8,944 nucleotides of DNA from Candidatus Woesearchaeota archaeon (lineage in GTDB: Archaea; Nanobdellota; Nanobdellia; Woesearchaeales; UBA10200), in NCBI GenBank assembly GCA_018302185.1, contig JAGVZX010000077.1:1-8944 (forward strand), written 5' to 3'. The stretch's first letter is position 1. Each line of letters begins with the position of its first letter. The position numbers and the translations under genes are program-made. Under the pieces are notes generated by a model. That model ran no database searches, was not told the origin of the DNA, and saw only the letters and a program-made list of their open reading frames with translations. Of this stretch, positions 5,491 through 8,944 are shown piece by piece.

Positions 5491-7585
5491 TACTGCCGGA
5501 TGTTCAGCCCCTACACAAAGCAAAGATTGTTGTATTGGTTTTGGATACAATTGGTTCAGCAACAGTTGTTGTGGAGATGACAGCAATGAAAAAGAATTCA
5601 AGGAAGCAAGCTGCTCAGATAAAGCTGACAATGACTGCGACGGAGCAAAAGATTTAGATGATCCAGACTGCTGCCCAAGCTCTACTAAAACTATAATAGA
5701 TTCAACTGCATATCTAGGAGGGATTAAGACATGCACTTCTAAGTCAGGATTAATCAATCAATTAGGCATTTCAGGGGAAAATGCATGCGCGTGGGGCAAT
5801 ATGGTGCAGAGAAAATCAACAGTATCAGGCAAAGAAACTTCTAATGGTGGCACATGCAGCGACGGCATTGACAATGATTGTGATGGAAAAACAGATAATG
5901 GCATTGGAAATATCCCTGCAGATGAAGACTGCTGCAATGGCGCAATCAGATATTCTAATGCAGCAGGCTCTAATTCTATAGCTTGGTCATATCCATCAGG
6001 CAAATGCTGCGGAGCAACTGACTGTCTTGCAAAAGATGGAACCTGTAAGCCACAAGGAAGCGCATACCTCTCACTTAATTCAAATGGAAATGATAACTCT
6101 GCTTTTTGCTATTATTACGGACCTACTTACTATGGTTGGATTGACTGTGACAGAGCAGTTCCATCTTGCGGAGAATCTAAATGCGGCTCTAGAGATAATG
6201 TTTATACTGGAGAAATAGCTCCGCATGGCGAATACACAGGTTCAGGAAGCTATGGCTGTTGCGGAGATGACTCAAACGAATATTATGCAGCTGCATCTAA
6301 CAGCAAATTATGTCCTGGTGTAAGTTCTACTAAACCAGTCTGCTGCGACAATCCAAATGATAAAGTAGATTCAAATGGAAAATGTGTACCTGCATATCAA
6401 TGCCCTAAATTGATAAATGCAGCTGCATGTACACAAAATAGCGATTGCTCATCAAATAACTGTAAATCAAATAAAGTATGCGGTGAAGAAAGAACACTTA
6501 ATCAAGCATGTGTAAATTCTGCTGATTGCGCATCAAATATCTGCAAGGCTAATGGAAAATGCGGTGAAAACAGGCAAAATAACCAAGCATGTACAATTGC
6601 AAACGAATGCCAAAACGGGTTTTGTGTCATAGTCCCTGGACAAACAACGGGCAAATGCAGCTCATCTGTAACCATTTGCGGAGATGGCTATTGCGATGAA
6701 GCAAATTCAGAAACTCAGAATACCTGTGCTCAGGATTGCTGCATAAATGTTGACGGTGACAGTTCACAAAATTGCTGCAGTTTCAAAAATGGGATATTTG
6801 CAAGCTGGTTACCCTCAAACAAATGCTGCGGTGATGATGCAGATGATGCAAATCAAGTGCAACTTTATGACAGCTATAATGTTATATGCTCAGTTAATCT
6901 ACCTAGATGCTCTAAAGGTTGGCAGTGGGATCTAGATTCAACTTTCTGTTCAAGCGGCTGTGTTGCAGCACAATATTCTCCAGGAACTGAACCATCAGCT
7001 TGTTGTGGAGATAATCCAGGTGAGTATTATAAAGATAACCAGCCTAACAAAGCTCGTTGTTGTAATGCAATAGCAGATTGTGTGGATAATGCAGGAAAAT
7101 GCCAATCAGGAACAGAAAGCACAACTGCAAAAAATTGCGCTGATAGCATAGACAATGACTGCGACGGCAAGACAGATGAAGATGATGAGGAATGCTGCAG
7201 CGAGGGAGATAAAAACAAGCTATGCTGCAATAAAAAGACAGGCGAATGGTTAAATAAGCTAGGCATAGGCACGGATAATAATTGTTGTGGTGATACAGGA
7301 GATGAGGATTATGGCATAATATTGACAGACAGCAGCAGCAGGCAATATTTATGCGCAACATTGCCAGATGAGCCAGGAGCTAGCAGCTGGATAGATGCAT
7401 CTGGCAATAAGGTAGAGATAAGCTTTTTCAAAAAACTTGAAGAAAAGATCAGGCTTACAGGAAGGACAAAGGAAAAGGATCTAGGCTCTGCACGCTTAGC
7501 GGTCCAGAGTGATAAATCAGCTAAGGCAACAAGGGTTCAAGAGAATGAAAATACCCAAAGGATAAAATCTAATGCACAGGACTAA
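5381..7585 (+). CDS. C-terminal half of the disrupted cysteine-rich surface protein, with DNDCDG and CCGD motifs
   Basis: The frame is open from 5369 to the stop at 7583..7585. The only early start is TTG 5381, without a Shine-Dalgarno site and lying inside the repeat array; the product would lack a signal peptide. It is therefore read as the continuation of the gene from 3783, in the -1 frame. Numbered from 5381 (734 residues), it resumes the array at residue 8. Putative metal-binding motifs DNDCDG lie at 83, 164 and 591, CCGD motifs at 63, 293, 482, 541 and 635, and CGDGYCDE with a following DC at 433-453. A second, diverged array of the C-x5-C-x4-C unit runs from 350 to 426 with a 27-residue step. 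From about 676 the protein becomes Lys/Arg/Glu-rich and cysteine-free, without a membrane helix. Any function depends on whether the frame break is real. Confidence 0.8.
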   Translation: MRQNIRCFGNCGKLSNGAKCNNPSDCTSGNCVNQKCVTAGCSAPTQSKDCCIGFGYNWFSNSCCGDDSNEKEFKEASCSDKADNDCDGAKDLDDPDCCPSSTKTIIDSTAYLGGIKTCTSKSGLINQLGISGENACAWGNMVQRKSTVSGKETSNGGTCSDGIDNDCDGKTDNGIGNIPADEDCCNGAIRYSNAAGSNSIAWSYPSGKCCGATDCLAKDGTCKPQGSAYLSLNSNGNDNSAFCYYYGPTYYGWIDCDRAVPSCGESKCGSRDNVYTGEIAPHGEYTGSGSYGCCGDDSNEYYAAASNSKLCPGVSSTKPVCCDNPNDKVDSNGKCVPAYQCPKLINAAACTQNSDCSSNNCKSNKVCGEERTLNQACVNSADCASNICKANGKCGENRQNNQACTIANECQNGFCVIVPGQTTGKCSSSVTICGDGYCDEANSETQNTCAQDCCINVDGDSSQNCCSFKNGIFASWLPSNKCCGDDADDANQVQLYDSYNVICSVNLPRCSKGWQWDLDSTFCSSGCVAAQYSPGTEPSACCGDNPGEYYKDNQPNKARCCNAIADCVDNAGKCQSGTESTTAKNCADSIDNDCDGKTDEDDEECCSEGDKNKLCCNKKTGEWLNKLGIGTDNNCCGDTGDEDYGIILTDSSSRQYLCATLPDEPGASSWIDASGNKVEISFFKKLEEKIRLTGRTKEKDLGSARLAVQSDKSAKATRVQENENTQRIKSNAQD
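5396..5405 (+). other. Frame break inside the repeat array (about 49 bases missing)
   Basis: Up to GAT at 5397..5399 the frame of the upstream half follows the repeat (GKISD). From TTT at 5402 the repeat continues in the -1 frame (FGNCGKLSNG). Compared with intact units, 17 codons should lie between these points but only the bases GC are present, a net loss of 49 bases. The G and C match the first base of the expected Gly codon and the last base of the expected Ser codon (AGC). This indicates a single deletion joining two units, either real or created in assembly. Confidence 0.75.
6428..6658 (+). repeat. Second, diverged array of three four-cysteine units
   Basis: Three coding units with first cysteine codons at 6428, 6509 and 6590 have an 81-base (27-codon) step. 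Their spacing C-x5-C-x4-C is identical to the main array near 4929..5490. The fourth cysteine follows after five residues in the first two units and after ten in the last. The DNA of these units is much less similar to each other than in the main array, pointing to an older duplication. Confidence 0.7.
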
Positions 7586-7638
7586 AGGAATTAACTTATC
7601 AAAATTAAAAAATAGGCAATAGTTTAGTTAAGAATAAA

Positions 7639-7644
7639 GAGGGT
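7639..7644 (+). promoter_or_regulatory. Ribosome binding site fixing a GTG start
   Basis: GAGGGT precedes GTG 7650 by five bases, and an in-frame TAA at 7644..7646 makes GTG 7650 the most upstream possible start. No BRE/TATA pair is evident in 7586..7649, so the gene is probably read through from the operon promoter near 2805. Confidence 0.65.
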
Positions 7645-7649
7645 AAAAA

Positions 7650-8944
7650 GTGGCTAAATTAACTAAAAAAATATGCTGTTATCTGTTAGTCTTATCTATC
7701 TTAATCATAGTTCTGTCTCATAATGTATATTCTGTCACATTTGATGCAAATAAAAGGTATGTGTTTATGACGAATGACAGATGGAGCGGGGGAGATATTG
7801 GAGGGATAACAGGAGCAAACGAAAAATGCATGGCAGCAGCCCAAGCAGGAAATATGCCAGGAACATACAAAGCCTTTATGTCTTCCACTAATTATTGGAT
7901 CCTAGATAATATTGAACATAGCACAGTCCCATATATAAATATCCAGGATGGCCAAGAGATTGTTATAGCAGATAATTGGGATGAGCTGATCAATCCTGCG
8001 ACAAAGCAGATCAAAAAAAGCATACACGGAAATGAATTTGGGGTAAATTCCTATACCGGATATGTCTGGACCGGAATGGGCGGTCCAACCTCTATCGATG
8101 TGAGTGACTGCACTTCCTGGTCTTCTAATAGTGCCGTAGGTGGCTCAGCTCTTAATTATGACAAATATCGTTATAGCTTTAACTACGTTGATCCTATGGA
8201 ATCACATGGATGGTATGGCGGTTCTCTACAAATGTGTAATCAGCGAGACCATCCAAACCCAATATATTGTTTTCAAGAAGTTGTCCAAAGCCAACCGGCA
8301 TTAGGGAATCAGGTAGAAGGAAGCATAGTCTATGTCGAGAATCAACAGGATAAATATGATGCAGTATCTATAGGAAACAGCCAATGGAAAATCTGTGATA
8401 CAGATAACTCGCTTAATCTTGGAGATGATGGATTAAAAGAAGGTGGGAAAGCTCTTGCAGGCCAGCCAAACCATGATTATCTGTGCTACAATAAGCCGCT
8501 GAATGATGTTAATATAGAAAGGATAGGAGAATGCATAGGGGATGATGCTAATTGGTATTCAACTAATTATGGCTCTCATGTGTTCTGGCATGTGTACGGC
8601 ACGAATATAGCCGCTAATAATATTAATTTCTATTGCTGCAGAGATGAGATGTGGAACATTGACCTAGATGCTGATGCATGCATGGAAGGTGATGCAGCGT
8701 TGCCTTCTGACAATGCTTGCGAACTAAATGGCTTTAATATCGTACAGGGCGGAGAGCCGATGCTTGCAGGTTTCGGCGGCTATGATACAGGCACTGAGAC
8801 TAAAGGCTGTTGCGGAGATGATGCAGATGAGTTTTATATCGGAGATACAGAATCAGAAAAATGCTATCCTAATCCGGAAACATCTCCAAAATGCTGCAAC
8901 AATGCAGCAGACAAGATAGATGACAATGGAGATTGCGTTGCAGA
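7650..8944 (+). CDS. Secreted protein with DUF1554-like domain and CCGDD cysteine motifs (partial, 3' end outside window)
   Basis: The frame is open for 431 codons from GTG 7650 to the right edge. Residues about 8-28 are a signal peptide (ICCYLLVLSILIIVLS, ending NVYS). Residues about 35-210 resemble DUF1554, an endostatin/C-type-lectin-like domain: YVFMTNDRWSGGDIGG, then GANEKC, then PGTYKAFMSS, VWTGMGG, DCTSWSS and a closing YCFQE. In that family these are the opening Phe-Thr strand, the Gly-Gly-Ala-Cys segment, the GT-x-KA strand and the final cysteine. DUF1554 proteins are secreted, mostly bacterial, and of unclear function. The following region has paired cysteines (CC at 329-330), then GCCGDDADEFYIG at 387 and CCNNAADKIDDNGDC at 415. 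The latter matches CCDNPNDKVDSNGKC in the upstream gene, so the two proteins share a module and probably a location. Adhesion or ligand binding is an inference. Confidence 0.85.
   Translation, partial: MAKLTKKICCYLLVLSILIIVLSHNVYSVTFDANKRYVFMTNDRWSGGDIGGITGANEKCMAAAQAGNMPGTYKAFMSSTNYWILDNIEHSTVPYINIQDGQEIVIADNWDELINPATKQIKKSIHGNEFGVNSYTGYVWTGMGGPTSIDVSDCTSWSSNSAVGGSALNYDKYRYSFNYVDPMESHGWYGGSLQMCNQRDHPNPIYCFQEVVQSQPALGNQVEGSIVYVENQQDKYDAVSIGNSQWKICDTDNSLNLGDDGLKEGGKALAGQPNHDYLCYNKPLNDVNIERIGECIGDDANWYSTNYGSHVFWHVYGTNIAANNINFYCCRDEMWNIDLDADACMEGDAALPSDNACELNGFNIVQGGEPMLAGFGGYDTGTETKGCCGDDADEFYIGDTESEKCYPNPETSPKCCNNAADKIDDNGDCVA

Noticed and set aside
7044..7361. Minus-strand open frames (7044..7361 and 7027..7272) opposite the cysteine-rich gene
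   Set aside because: Their composition is what antisense of Cys/Asp/Gly codons gives, and they overlap strong DNDCDG and CCGD coding motifs.

Overview
The window is AT-rich and reads as archaeal. Several genes have a purine/A-rich BRE followed by a TTTATATA-type TATA box, at least one message looks leaderless, and most encoded proteins are secreted or membrane-anchored surface proteins. Ig-like S-layer-type proteins beside very cysteine-rich surface proteins suggest a DPANN lineage such as Woesearchaeota or Pacearchaeota. That placement is an inference from style only, because no rRNA or universal marker gene is present.

Left part, minus strand. A large surface protein with a signal peptide, Ig-like domains and a C-terminal membrane helix (1232 down past the left edge) is followed upstream by a small secreted protein (1812..1384). 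The small protein carries one copy of an Ig-like domain also found in the large one. Both genes have the same G6-AATT-AAA-ATG leader and each has its own BRE/TATA promoter, so they are probably co-regulated paralogous envelope proteins.

Middle, plus strand (1969..2785). An MNT nucleotidyltransferase gene overlaps a HEPN (HepT/DUF86) gene by 23 bases. This is the antitoxin/toxin layout of type VII MntA-HepT modules. Its promoter is divergent from that of the small surface protein.

Right part, plus strand (about 2796 to the right edge). A canonical promoter is followed by a possible 36-codon leader ORF and then a probable operon. It contains a membrane-anchored protein with two copies of a six-cysteine domain, then a large secreted cysteine-rich protein with MopE-like DNDCDG motifs and 78-base repeats, then the second half of that same protein in another frame, and finally a secreted protein with a DUF1554-like domain and the CCGDD motifs of its neighbour. 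The large protein appears to have been one polypeptide of roughly 1,270 to 1,290 residues, broken near 5400 by a non-triplet loss inside its repeat array. The operon looks like a set of disulfide-rich, probably metal-binding surface proteins.

No RNA gene, CRISPR array, insertion sequence or origin was found. No stretch longer than 300 bases lacks a gene. The gaps are 1233..1383, 1813..1968, 2786..2952 and 7586..7649, and the first three hold promoters.
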